Of a DNA stretch of 64,000 nt, positions 26,099 through 37,146 are shown one piece after another. How positions within the stretch are numbered: the first letter of the stretch is position 1; every line of letters begins with the position of its first letter. This DNA comes from ZC4RG17 sp036380875 (GTDB lineage Bacteria > Actinomycetota > Acidimicrobiia > Spongiisociales > ZC4RG35): NCBI GenBank assembly GCA_036380875.1, contig DASVDX010000087.1:30888-94887 (forward strand), given 5' to 3'. The notes under the pieces are model-generated. The model did no database searches, was not told the DNA's origin, and saw only the letters and a program-made list of their open reading frames with translations. Made by a program: the position numbers and the translations under genes.

Positions 26099-26821
26099 GT
26101 GGGAACTCGCCGCATTCTTCGTCGCGTGGGCTGGGCACTGATCGTTGGTGCCTGCCTCGTGCTGGCCTTTCTCGGTTACCAGCTCTACATCACCGACTTG
26201 CTCAACGATCGCGTCCAGGCCGAGGCGATGGCGTCGCTGGATGCCGAGCTCGCCGAACGGCGCAGCCAACTCCCCGAACCCGAGGAAGTGCCGGTCACGG
26301 TCCCCGAGGAGGAGCCGGAGACACCCGCTTTCGTCCGCACCAGCTTCGTGCCGGAGGCAGGCGTGCCCGAGGGAGAGGCTCTCGGTCGGATGACGATCGA
26401 AAAGATCGGGGTAGACGAGGTCGTTTTCGAGGGAGTCGACAGCGACACGCTGAAGAAAGGCCCGGGTCACATGCCCTGGACCCCGGTGCCGGGCCAGCCA
26501 GGAAACGCCGTGATCTCGGGCCACCGAACCACCTATGGGCGGCCTTTCTACGACCTCGATCAGCTCGAGGTCGGAGACGAGATCCACGTGGAGACGGCGG
26601 TCGGAGAGCACGTCTTCGAAATCCGCGAGATCCACATCGTCGAACCGGACGACGTCTGGGTCACCGAGGAGAAGCCGGGGGCGTGGCTGACGCTCACGAC
26701 ATGCCACCCACACTTCTCGGCCCGAGAGAGGCTCGTCGTTCAGGCGGAGTTGGTCCAGGGGCCCAACGCCGAATACGCCAGCCTCCTCGCGAGTCAAGCG
26801 GAGGCGGAGCAGGACGCATGA
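26099..26821 (+). CDS. Sortase (class E-like)
   Basis: 240 aa: N-terminal TM about 10-30, acidic Pro/Glu linker about 60-85, sortase barrel with catalytic His in VISGHRTTYGRPF, Cys in LTLTTCHPHFSARERL and the Arg of the same segment. The TLTTCHP form is typical of actinobacterial class D/E sortases, which join LPXTG- or LAXTG-tagged proteins to the wall. No tagged substrate gene is in the window, so it is likely housekeeping. GTG start, 8 nt behind TAGCCT (leaderless). Confidence 0.9.
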   Translation: MGTRRILRRVGWALIVGACLVLAFLGYQLYITDLLNDRVQAEAMASLDAELAERRSQLPEPEEVPVTVPEEEPETPAFVRTSFVPEAGVPEGEALGRMTIEKIGVDEVVFEGVDSDTLKKGPGHMPWTPVPGQPGNAVISGHRTTYGRPFYDLDQLEVGDEIHVETAVGEHVFEIREIHIVEPDDVWVTEEKPGAWLTLTTCHPHFSARERLVVQAELVQGPNAEYASLLASQAEAEQDA

Positions 26822-26967
26822 GGCGTCTCTGGAGAGCGCTGCCTGGGCCGGCTCCGCTCAGAGCTCTGGAGCTCTTGGTGCTGGCGGCCGTCGCCCTCGT
26901 TGCCCTCTTCTTTCTGTTCGAATGGGCGGGAGGCCTGCTCGACTCTGGCGGCGTGATCGGAGCCTGA
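26818..26967 (+). CDS. 49-aa single-pass membrane protein coupled to sortase
   Basis: ATG overlaps the sortase stop (ATGA). A basic, Pro-containing N-terminus (RRLWRALPGPAPLRAL) precedes one TM helix of about 22 residues and a Gly-rich tail GGLLDSGGVIGA. The overlap and same-strand position make real translation likely. It could anchor or regulate the sortase; I know of no named family. Confidence 0.65.
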   Translation: MRRLWRALPGPAPLRALELLVLAAVALVALFFLFEWAGGLLDSGGVIGA

Positions 26968-27531
26968 TCAGCCTTCGAAGGAGAGGGACTCGAGCTGCTC
27001 GGCCGTCAGCTCGGCGAGAAGCATCTCCACCACTCGCCCGTCGGAGGCGATGACGAAGGTAGCGGGAAGACCGAAGGTCGGATAGGAGTCCCGCACGACA
27101 TCGTCGGAGTCGTAGGCCACGGTGAAGCTCGGACCCATCTCCTCGACGAAGGCGCGGGCGGCTTCCTCCTGGTCCTGGACCGCGACTCCCACCACCTTCA
27201 CGTCGGGATGGGCGGCGGCGAACTCCGACAGCAACGGGAACTCCCTCTTGCAGGGCTCGCACCACGACGCCCACAGGTTGAGGAGGACAGGACGTCCGTC
27301 TTCTTCTAGATGGGCGCCCAGGTCGAACTCCGATCCGTCGAAAGTCGTGACCGAAAACGTGGGAGCGGGAGAGCCGACCTCGGCGACCTCCGAGCCATCG
27401 CCGCGCATCAGCCAAGCCACGAGCGCCCCGACGGCGACGAGAGCGACGAAGAGGGCGGTCAGCACCCCGCCCGAGAGGCCAGCCCGCTCCGGCGCATCAG
27501 CGGAGTCGGAGCGGGCCTCGGTGTCGGTCAT
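26968..27531 (-). CDS. TlpA/ResA-like thioredoxin-fold protein
   Basis: 187 aa: cytoplasmic tail, TM anchor about 22-41, then an extracytoplasmic thioredoxin fold with redox motif WASWCEPCKREFP and cis-Pro loop GLPATFVI. Such proteins reduce disulfides outside the membrane, for example in cytochrome c maturation, or act as peroxiredoxin-like sensors. It starts one base after the aconitase stop, so it is the second gene of that operon. Confidence 0.87.
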   Translation of the reverse strand: MTDTEARSDSADAPERAGLSGGVLTALFVALVAVGALVAWLMRGDGSEVAEVGSPAPTFSVTTFDGSEFDLGAHLEEDGRPVLLNLWASWCEPCKREFPLLSEFAAAHPDVKVVGVAVQDQEEAARAFVEEMGPSFTVAYDSDDVVRDSYPTFGLPATFVIASDGRVVEMLLAELTAEQLESLSFEG

Positions 27532-27532
27532 C

Positions 27533-30259
<2,727 letters not shown>

Positions 30260-30345
30260 GTCGTCCTTTCTTTCGATTCAGGCCCTCCCGAGTCTAGGGA
30301 GGCGTGATCCCTTCCCCGACAGGCGACGACGAAGGTGCAGCCGAT

Positions 30346-31056
30346 TCAGCGGATCGTGACCGGGACTCGAGTGATGCAGCCGTCGCCCGGATGGGCGTGC
30401 GGCACGAGCACCGGCTCGGTGGTGGCGCCGAGGGCGGCGACCAGTCCGCTGATGATCCCCCGGTCGAGGGAACAGACCACGTCGGGATGGTCGGTGGCCG
30501 CCTCGCCGAAGGGGCAGTTGCCGGCCAGCAGGCGCTGGCCCTCGACGTCGGGGTCCATGCTGAAACCCAGGCCGGTCATCGCCACGGCCACGGCCTGGAC
30601 GGCCTCGGCGTAGCCGGCGTCCTCGGGAGCGCCGATCTCGGCGGCCAGCTCCCGGCCGTACTCGGCGCCGACTTCCTCGGCGATCCGGCTGATGTCGTCG
30701 GGTGCGATCCGCTGGAGCACCCGCATCAGCAGCTCGACGAGCAGCTCGTAGCGGCGGGGCGAGAAATGGATGGAGATCTCCTTCTTGGAGGCCTCATAGG
30801 TCTTGGCCGGACGCCCCGCCCCCGGGCCCGACTTGCCGGCGGGACGACGATGCGACACGACCAGCCATCCATCTGCGGCGAGCTTGTCGAGGTGATGGCG
30901 GGCGACGTTGGGGTGGATGCCGAACAACTCGGCGATCTCTGACGCCGTCATCGGCTCCGCCGACTCGCGGATCGCAACATAGATGCCGCGGCGAGTGGGG
31001 TCTCCCAGTGCTGCAGTGAGGCCAGCGATCTGTTCGTCGAGTGAAGAGAGATCCAT
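30346..31056 (-). CDS. ArsR-like winged-helix regulator with C-terminal Cys cluster (SufR-like)
   Basis: 236 aa from ATG 31056. N-terminal HTH with TASEIAELFGIHPNVARHHLDKL, a middle dimer region, and a C-terminal sensor domain with Cys in AGNCPFGEA, VVCSLDRG and GDGCITRV, the spacing type that holds an Fe-S cluster in SufR regulators. An ATG at 31104 is in frame, but it lies inside the inverted repeat that looks like the operator, so 31056 is preferred. Placed between aconitase and the Mrp Fe-S carrier, it probably senses Fe-S status and represses itself and mrp. Confidence 0.82.
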   Translation of the reverse strand: MDLSSLDEQIAGLTAALGDPTRRGIYVAIRESAEPMTASEIAELFGIHPNVARHHLDKLAADGWLVVSHRRPAGKSGPGAGRPAKTYEASKKEISIHFSPRRYELLVELLMRVLQRIAPDDISRIAEEVGAEYGRELAAEIGAPEDAGYAEAVQAVAVAMTGLGFSMDPDVEGQRLLAGNCPFGEAATDHPDVVCSLDRGIISGLVAALGATTEPVLVPHAHPGDGCITRVPVTIR

Positions 31057-31095
31057 GATTCCTTCGGGGCCGGTTCCCTGCGGCCCGTTCGTTTT

Positions 31096-31122
31096 GCAAC
31101 CCATCGGGCCGTGTTGGGTTGC
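31096..31122. promoter_or_regulatory. Inverted repeat GCAACCCA-N11-TGGGTTGC, likely operator
   Basis: Perfect 8-bp arms. The right arm overlaps a TTGGGT -35 candidate (31114-31119) for mrp, and the repeat sits just inside the predicted transcript of the divergent SufR-like gene. A dimer bound here could block both directions. Confidence 0.65.
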
Positions 31123-31132
31123 TTTCGGTCGT

Positions 31133-31142
31133 AACTATAGTT
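31133..31142. promoter_or_regulatory. Palindromic -10 element AACTATAGTT serving both directions
   Basis: Both strands read TATAGT from this 10-bp palindrome. To the right it would start the mrp message near 31148; to the left, the regulator message near 31127. The plus strand has TTGGGT 16 nt upstream. Confidence 0.6.
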
Positions 31143-31182
31143 CGACAGGCCTTCTAGCCACTATCTCTGTAGGGAAAAGCCG

Positions 31183-32268
31183 TTGTCTGACACTTCATCC
31201 ACCGAATCCCTGCGCGCGGCCGTGGAGGCGGTGGAGGAACCCCTTCTCGGCCGGTCCCTCGGCGAGTTGGGCCTGGTGAAATCCATCGCCGCCAAGCGTT
31301 TCGGGGCCGACACGATCACGGTTCGCGTCCCGGTGCCCAACCATCCGTCTCTCGCCGTCCTCGACGAGGCGATCAAGACCGCGGTGGATCGGCGCGTCAC
31401 GGTCGAGTATGAGGTGATGGACGACGCCGGGCGCCACGAAATGATGGAGAAGGTTCGGGCCCAAGCCGGTCCGAAGATCGGCGAACCTGGCAACCGCACC
31501 CGGGTCGTGGCGATCTCTTCCGGGAAGGGCGGTGTCGGCAAGTCTTCGGTGAGCACCAACCTCGCCGTTACCTTGGCCCGGCGCGGCCACCGGGTGGGGA
31601 TCATCGACGGCGATATCTGGGGATTCTCGATCCCCCGGATGTTCGGGGTCGAACGGCCTCCTGTGGTGATCGACGAGTCCATCATCCCGCCCCGGGCTCA
31701 CGGCGTCAGGGTCATGTCGATGGACTATTTCGTGCCCGAGGACAAAGCGGTGATTTGGCGGGGCCCGATGCTCCACAAGGCGGTCGAACAATTCCTCAAA
31801 GACGTCTTCTGGGACGCCCTCGATTTTCTGATCGTGGACATGCCGCCTGGTACCGGGGATATCTCGATATCGATGGCCCAATTCCTTCCCCGCGCCCAGG
31901 TGTTGGTGGTGACGACTCCGCAACCAACCGCCCAGCGCGTCGCCCGTCGCGCCGCCCTCATGGCCCAGCAGGTGGACCAGGAGCTGATCGGCGTGGTCGA
32001 GAACATGTCCTGGTTCACGGGCGACGACGGGAAGCGGTACGAGTTGTTCGGCTCGGGCGGGGGAGCGGCCCTGGCGGATGAGATGGGGGTTCCGCTGATG
32101 GCGCAGATTCCGCTGGTCCCGGCCATGCGGGAAGGCGCCGACGAGGGCAAGCCTGTGTCGGTGGCGGCTCCTGACTCGGAGGCAGCGCAGGCGTTCGAGC
32201 GTTTGGCTGTTGCCGTCGAGGAGGCCCGACCCCGTGTCCGGACCCACCCCGACCTCATCATCCGCTGA
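31183..32268 (+). CDS. mrp: Mrp/ApbC-family Fe-S cluster carrier ATPase
   Basis: 361 aa: N-terminal MIP18/DUF59 domain about 10-85, then the ParA-like P-loop NTPase with deviant Walker A SSGKGGVGKSS, DGDIWGFSIPRM and VDMPPGTGD. These proteins load [4Fe-4S] clusters onto apo-enzymes. The CxxC that carries the cluster in ApbC is missing: the segment reads SWFTGDDGKRYELFGSGGG. TTG start, preceded by AGGGA. Divergent from the SufR-like regulator. Confidence 0.9.
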   Translation: MSDTSSTESLRAAVEAVEEPLLGRSLGELGLVKSIAAKRFGADTITVRVPVPNHPSLAVLDEAIKTAVDRRVTVEYEVMDDAGRHEMMEKVRAQAGPKIGEPGNRTRVVAISSGKGGVGKSSVSTNLAVTLARRGHRVGIIDGDIWGFSIPRMFGVERPPVVIDESIIPPRAHGVRVMSMDYFVPEDKAVIWRGPMLHKAVEQFLKDVFWDALDFLIVDMPPGTGDISISMAQFLPRAQVLVVTTPQPTAQRVARRAALMAQQVDQELIGVVENMSWFTGDDGKRYELFGSGGGAALADEMGVPLMAQIPLVPAMREGADEGKPVSVAAPDSEAAQAFERLAVAVEEARPRVRTHPDLIIR

Positions 32269-33097
32269 GCAGAGCCGAGGCCGGCGGATCCTGCAGGCAG
32301 TCGCCCTGTGGGTCTACGGCATCGCCATCTCGGTGTTCCTGCTCTCGATCTGGGGGCGATCCGTGGCAGCCGACACCGCCTTGGTGGCGTCCGCCGCCAC
32401 CCGCGTGGCGGAATCCGAGTTCGTGGCCACCCGGGTCGAGGCCTGGTTCGAGAGGGCCCTGGCGGACGTCGGCTTCGAGGGCAATCCCGGGAGCCGCCTC
32501 AGTTCGGCGATCGTCGCTCTTCCCGAGGTCCAAGCGGCCACGGCGGCCCTCATCGGCGAGATCGTGGAGGCGATGGCCAGCACCGAAGAAGGCCCGGTGG
32601 CCGTGGACATCGCCTCCGTGTACCGGCCGGCGGTGCCGGCGGTGACGGACTCGCTCGTCTCGATGGGGATCCCGGTCGACGAAGGCCACGTGGAGGCGGT
32701 GGTCGACCGCCTGGAGCCCCTCGTCCTCGTCCCGGACAGAGGAGGCCGTCCGCTGGTGGGGCGAGGCTCGGGACCGGCCCGTGCCCTCACTGTGGGCACC
32801 TTGATCGGCATGGGGGCGATGCTCCTGGCGGGTGGCGTCGCCGTCTATCTCTCCGAGGAGCGGAGGAGGATGATCAGGACCCTCCTCACGCGTTTGTCGA
32901 TATCGGGCCTCAACTTCGCCATCTTCTTCCGGCTCAGTTCCTGGGTCGTCGACCCTCGCGGCGGTCGGGCAGGGATCAACGGAGCCATCGCCGAATTGCT
33001 GGGGGCGAAGCTGTGGATCCCGCTCGCCATCATGGTCGTCTCGGGTGCCGGGGCGTGGACGATCCGACGCCGCGTCGGTGTCCGGGAAGAGTCTTGA
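32234..33097 (+). CDS. Membrane protein of unknown function
   Basis: 287 aa from GTG 32234, overlapping mrp by 35 nt (an ATG-like start further up at 32210 is also open). TM about 18-38, an extracytoplasmic region of about 140 residues with alternating Ala/Val/Glu helices, then TM segments near 180-200, 225-240 and 255-275. Similar multi-pass proteins with this loop occur in actinobacteria without a known role. Translational coupling to mrp is clear from the overlap. Confidence 0.65.
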   Translation: MSGPTPTSSSAEQSRGRRILQAVALWVYGIAISVFLLSIWGRSVAADTALVASAATRVAESEFVATRVEAWFERALADVGFEGNPGSRLSSAIVALPEVQAATAALIGEIVEAMASTEEGPVAVDIASVYRPAVPAVTDSLVSMGIPVDEGHVEAVVDRLEPLVLVPDRGGRPLVGRGSGPARALTVGTLIGMGAMLLAGGVAVYLSEERRRMIRTLLTRLSISGLNFAIFFRLSSWVVDPRGGRAGINGAIAELLGAKLWIPLAIMVVSGAGAWTIRRRVGVREES

Positions 33098-33190
33098 ACC
33101 TCTTTCGTTGCTCGACGTTGTCTCGACAGACACAGCAGCGGCTGGGAGGGCCGCGCTACTGTCCTCCCGAGATTCCGGAGAGGAGACGTC

Positions 33191-33913
33191 ATGACCAACG
33201 AGCCACCCCTCCCGCCTGAAGGTGCGCAGGCGCCGGGAGGGGGCCCGGTCCCGTTCGAGTTGAGTGAAGCCTTCAACTACGGCTGGCTGAAGTTCCAGCA
33301 GAACATGGGGCCGATCCTCACCGCCACCCTCCTCCTGATCATCGGGGGAGCAGTCATCAGTGGCATCTGGTATCTCGTGAGCTTGCCCTGGACGGCGCTC
33401 GACCCGGAGGACATGTCCGGGATCGGGCTGACCGGCTTTCTCCTCACGTCGGGGATCCTCGGTGTGGTGTTCGCGCTTGTCGGGTTCCTGATCCAAGCCG
33501 GGATCGTCCGCGGCGGCCTGGCAGTCACCAAAGGTCAGCCGCTGGAGGTGAACACGTTCCTCTCGACCGAGAACTTCGGCCAGGTGGTCCTCACCGCCGT
33601 TCTCATCGGCATCGGAACTGCGATCGGAAGCGCCCTCTGTGTCCTGCCGGGCATCGTGTTCTCGTTCTTCTCGCAGTTCGCCATGCACTTCGTCGTGGAC
33701 AAGGGCATGCCGGCGACAGATGCGATTCGAGCGAGCTTCCAGATCGTCAATCGCAACCTCGGCTCGACCGTTGCCCTGTTCCTCGGGGTGATCGTGGCGA
33801 ACATGATCGGCGCCATCCTGTGCGGGATCGGGCTGTTCGTTTCGGTCCCCGTGTCGATCATCGCCACAGCGTTCGCCTACCGGCGGATGAACGGCGAGGC
33901 AGTCGCCGCCTGA
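33191..33913 (+). CDS. Integral membrane protein (DUF975-like)
   Basis: 240 aa with a Pro/Gly-rich cytoplasmic N-terminus (about 1-20), then FELSEAFNYGWLKFQQNMGPIL and five or six TM helices; a late VDKGMPATDAIRASFQIVNRNL segment is the conserved cytosolic loop of this glycerophosphodiesterase-membrane-domain/DUF975-like group. Function unknown. GGAGAGGAG stands before the ATG. Confidence 0.72.
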   Translation: MTNEPPLPPEGAQAPGGGPVPFELSEAFNYGWLKFQQNMGPILTATLLLIIGGAVISGIWYLVSLPWTALDPEDMSGIGLTGFLLTSGILGVVFALVGFLIQAGIVRGGLAVTKGQPLEVNTFLSTENFGQVVLTAVLIGIGTAIGSALCVLPGIVFSFFSQFAMHFVVDKGMPATDAIRASFQIVNRNLGSTVALFLGVIVANMIGAILCGIGLFVSVPVSIIATAFAYRRMNGEAVAA

Positions 33914-33920
33914 GCCACTC

Positions 33921-34220
33921 TCACACGGGAGGCAGCGTTCCTGCCGCCAGCCGGATGGCCCAAGTGCCGACGAACAACACGGCCACGACCACCGCGGCGG
34001 GAAGCCGGCGGGCAAACGCCGGCCAACTCCGGCCTGTCAGGCGGAAGACGACGAACGCGACCAGGCCCGCGACCACGAGCAGCACGAGCGGGTGGTAGGC
34101 CATGGCGCCGGCGAAGTCGCCCTGAATCAGGTGGAGGGCGGCCCGCGTCATGCCGCACAACGGGCACGCCACTCCGGTGACCAGAGCGAAGGGACACAGG
34201 GTGGGGCCGTCGTCGGTCAT
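33921..34220 (-). CDS. DUF2752 family small membrane protein
   Basis: 99 aa. The DUF2752 signature is plain: CPFALVTGVACPLCGMTRA followed by a conserved His-Pro (AYHPLVLLVV); two TM helices. Members are widespread, and the Cys pairs suggest metal or redox chemistry, but no function is established. Starts 6 nt after the aminotransferase stop, so it sits in that operon. Confidence 0.83.
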   Translation of the reverse strand: MTDDGPTLCPFALVTGVACPLCGMTRAALHLIQGDFAGAMAYHPLVLLVVAGLVAFVVFRLTGRSWPAFARRLPAAVVVAVLFVGTWAIRLAAGTLPPV

Positions 34221-34226
34221 GGGGAC

Positions 34227-35459
34227 CTACAAGGTCGCCAAGCCGGCGTGGAAGCGCTCTGCCATCTCGGTGACTTCCTCGGGAGTCATCACCAGGGGAG
34301 GTGAGACCTGGAGGGCGCCGCCACCGACGACCCGCGTGAGGACTCCAGCCTCGCGGCACGCCTTGGCGGCCCGAGGGGCGAGGGTGTCGTCTTCGGTGTC
34401 GAGCTGGATGGCGGCCAGGGCGCCCACTCCGGCGCGGATCTCGGTGACGGCATCGAGGTCGGTGAGTGGTGCGAGGGCGGCCGGGATCTCGGTTTCGAGC
34501 TCGGCAGCGCGCTGGATCACGCCTTCGTTTTCGAGGATGTCCATCACGGCGAGGCCCGCCGCACACGAAGCGGCATGGCCGGAGTAGGTGTAGCCGTGGC
34601 GGAAGATGTTGCCGGGCTCGTCGAAGAACGGGCCGGCGACGCGTGGGGCGACGACCACGCCGCCGAGGGGGAGATAGCCGCAGGTGACACCCTTGGCGAA
34701 GGTGATCATGTCAGGTTCGAGGTCGAAGCGGTTGGCGGCGAACCAATCGCCCACCCGGCCGAATCCCGTGATCACCTCGTCGGAGATGTAGAGGCCCCCT
34801 GCCTGCCGAACCGCTTCTCGGACCTGTCGCAAGTAGCTCTCTGGCACCGGGCGCACCCCGCCGGCTCCCACCACCGCCTCGACGAAGATGCCGGCGATCC
34901 GCTCCGGTCCGGCGTGCTCGATCGCCTTCGCCACCGCTTCGGCGTCGTCGTAGGGGACGATCACGACATCGCCGACCAACTCGCCGTAGCCGGCCCGGTT
35001 GGGCTCGATGCCGGCGAGGGAGGTGCCATAGGTGTTGACGCCGTGATAGCCCCACTCGCGGGCGATGAACACGGTGCGTTCCGGCTGCCCGATCGCCGAG
35101 AAGTAACGGCGGGCGAGCTTGGCGGCAGTGTCGACGGCATCCGACCCGCCCTGGCCGAAGAACACCTTCGATCCCGGATCGGGGGAGACGGCGGCGATCC
35201 GGTCGGCGAGTTCGATGGTGGGTCGGGTCCCGAAATCGACGAAGCAATGGAAGGCGGGGAGCTTCTCCATCTGGCGGTAGACCGCCTCGACCACCTCCCG
35301 TCGCCCATGGCCGATGTTGGCGTACCACAGCCCGGCGATGGCGTCGAGGTAGCGCTCGCCTTCCTCGTCGTAGACGTACACCCCCTCGGCCCGGTCCACG
35401 ATGAAGGGGGCGTGCTGGACGGTGTGCATGTCGGCGAAGGGGTGCCAGAAAGCGCTCAT
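34227..35459 (-). CDS. Class III omega-aminotransferase (putrescine/GABA/beta-alanine type)
   Basis: 410 aa PLP enzyme. SDAVDTAAKLARRYF, cofactor Asp in LYISDEVITGFGRVG, and Schiff-base Lys in MITFAKGVTCGYLPLGG are present; N-terminus FWHPFADM is that of omega-amino acid:pyruvate aminotransferases. It moves a terminal amino group from a diamine or omega-amino acid to pyruvate or 2-oxoglutarate. A TACCCT element 7 nt before the ATG implies a leaderless message. Divergent from the amidohydrolase and potABCD, so polyamine breakdown is the likely role. Confidence 0.9.
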   Translation of the reverse strand: MSAFWHPFADMHTVQHAPFIVDRAEGVYVYDEEGERYLDAIAGLWYANIGHGRREVVEAVYRQMEKLPAFHCFVDFGTRPTIELADRIAAVSPDPGSKVFFGQGGSDAVDTAAKLARRYFSAIGQPERTVFIAREWGYHGVNTYGTSLAGIEPNRAGYGELVGDVVIVPYDDAEAVAKAIEHAGPERIAGIFVEAVVGAGGVRPVPESYLRQVREAVRQAGGLYISDEVITGFGRVGDWFAANRFDLEPDMITFAKGVTCGYLPLGGVVVAPRVAGPFFDEPGNIFRHGYTYSGHAASCAAGLAVMDILENEGVIQRAAELETEIPAALAPLTDLDAVTEIRAGVGALAAIQLDTEDDTLAPRAAKACREAGVLTRVVGGGALQVSPPLVMTPEEVTEMAERFHAGLATL

Positions 35460-35547
35460 GGGGCCGAGGGTAACTGTTCGGGCCGGGCCCGGCACCTGCT
35501 CGTTGCCGCGGCGCGCCCGCTCCTGGCGGGTGGATAGTCTCTCGCCG

Positions 35548-37146
35548 GTGGCGAGCCGAACAGTCCTGGTCAACGCAATGGTGTTTCGGGCCGATGCGGC
35601 GCGCGCCTGGGCGCGGGCGGTTGCGGTCGAGGACGGCCGGATCGTGGCCGTGGGCAACGAACGAGACGTGGCGCCCCACCTCGCCGGTGCCGAAGTCGTC
35701 GACGTCGAAGGGCGGCTCGTCACTCCCGGGTTCACGGACGCCCATGTCCACCCCCACCACGGTGGGAGGAACCTGTTGGGCTGCAACCTGCTCGACGCCG
35801 GCGGCGCCGACGAGGCTCTGCGGCTGATCGCCGACTACGCCGCCTCCCACCCGGAGGCGGGTTGGATCGTCGGCGGCGGCTGGTCACAGGACTGGTTCGA
35901 GCGCGGGTGCCCTTCGGCAGCGGCTCTCGATGAGGTGGTGGGTGGTCGTCCAGTGTTCCTCACCAATCGCGACGGCCACGGCGGCTGGGCGTCGAGCGCC
36001 GCACTCCGTCTCGCTGGGGTCACGGCGGCGACTCAGGACCCTCCCGACGGGAGGATCGAACGCCTGCCCGATGGTGAGCCGCAAGGCACGCTCCACGAGG
36101 GGGCGATGGCGCTGATCGAGCAGGCGATGCCGCCCGAGACCGACGAAGAGGTCGAACAGGCGCTGCTGCGCGGCCAGGAGCACCTCCTCTCGTTCGGGAT
36201 CACCGGATGGCTCGACGCCTGGGTGGAGGAGTCCCTCCACCGCGCCTACCTGCGGATCGCGGAGCGAGGGGATCTGGTGGGCTCAGTGGTGGCGGCGCTT
36301 TGGTGGGATCGGGAGGGAGGACTCGACCAGATCGAACGCCTCCGGGAGTGGCGTCGCCAGACCGCTCCGGGCTACCGGCCGACGGCGGTGAAGCTGATGC
36401 TCGACGGCGTGGTGGAGAACCACACGGCGTCGATGCTCGAACCGTATGAGAGAGTCGGCGGCACCGGCATCGACATGATCGACCCGGGCGAGTTGAAAGA
36501 GATCGTGACCCGCCTCGACGCCGAGGGCTTCCAGTGCCATTTCCACGCCATCGGCGACGCTGCCGTTCGCAACGCGCTGGACGCAGTCGAGGCGGCGCGC
36601 ATGACGAATGGCTGGTCGGATCTCCGTCACAGCATCTCCCACATCCAGGTGATCCACCCCGACGACGTCGGCAGGTTCCATCGTCTCGGCGTCATCGCCA
36701 ACATGCAGCCGCTGTGGGCGTGTGAGGACGGCTACCAGGAAGGTCTCACGAAGCCCTTCCTCGGCCCAGAGCGATCAGACTGGCAATATCCGTTCGCCCG
36801 TCTCGTCGCCTCGGGAGCCACGCTCGCCGGGGGCTCCGACTGGTCGGTGTCCACCTGCGACGTCATGGCCCAGGTCCACGTCGCCACCACCCGGACGCCG
36901 CCTCAGAATCCGTCGGAAGAACCGCTGATCCCCGAAGAGAGGCTCGACCCGGCGACGGCGCTGGCCGCCTACACGGCGGGGTCCGCCTGGCACAACCACG
37001 ATACGGAACGTGGCGTGGTCGCACCAGGTAATGTGGCCGACCTCGTGGTACTCGATCGCAATCCATTCGTGGACTCGTCGTTCGCAGAGACCAGGGTCGA
37101 CATGGTGATGGTCGGCGGACGGTGGGTGAAAGGAGGGGGCACTTGA
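35548..37146 (+). CDS. Amidohydrolase 3 (YtcJ-like) family protein
   Basis: 532 aa metal-dependent hydrolase. Ligands: DAHVHPHHGG near residue 60, HFHAIGDAAVRNAL, HSISHIQV, and GGSDWSVSTCD late; the C-terminal beta-sandwich ends with VDMVMVGGRWV. YtcJ-type enzymes cleave amide or formamide bonds of poorly known substrates. GTG start 7 nt behind TAGTCT (leaderless). Its stop overlaps the potA start, so it heads the transporter operon and may act on the imported compound. Confidence 0.88.
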   Translation: MASRTVLVNAMVFRADAARAWARAVAVEDGRIVAVGNERDVAPHLAGAEVVDVEGRLVTPGFTDAHVHPHHGGRNLLGCNLLDAGGADEALRLIADYAASHPEAGWIVGGGWSQDWFERGCPSAAALDEVVGGRPVFLTNRDGHGGWASSAALRLAGVTAATQDPPDGRIERLPDGEPQGTLHEGAMALIEQAMPPETDEEVEQALLRGQEHLLSFGITGWLDAWVEESLHRAYLRIAERGDLVGSVVAALWWDREGGLDQIERLREWRRQTAPGYRPTAVKLMLDGVVENHTASMLEPYERVGGTGIDMIDPGELKEIVTRLDAEGFQCHFHAIGDAAVRNALDAVEAARMTNGWSDLRHSISHIQVIHPDDVGRFHRLGVIANMQPLWACEDGYQEGLTKPFLGPERSDWQYPFARLVASGATLAGGSDWSVSTCDVMAQVHVATTRTPPQNPSEEPLIPEERLDPATALAAYTAGSAWHNHDTERGVVAPGNVADLVVLDRNPFVDSSFAETRVDMVMVGGRWVKGGGT

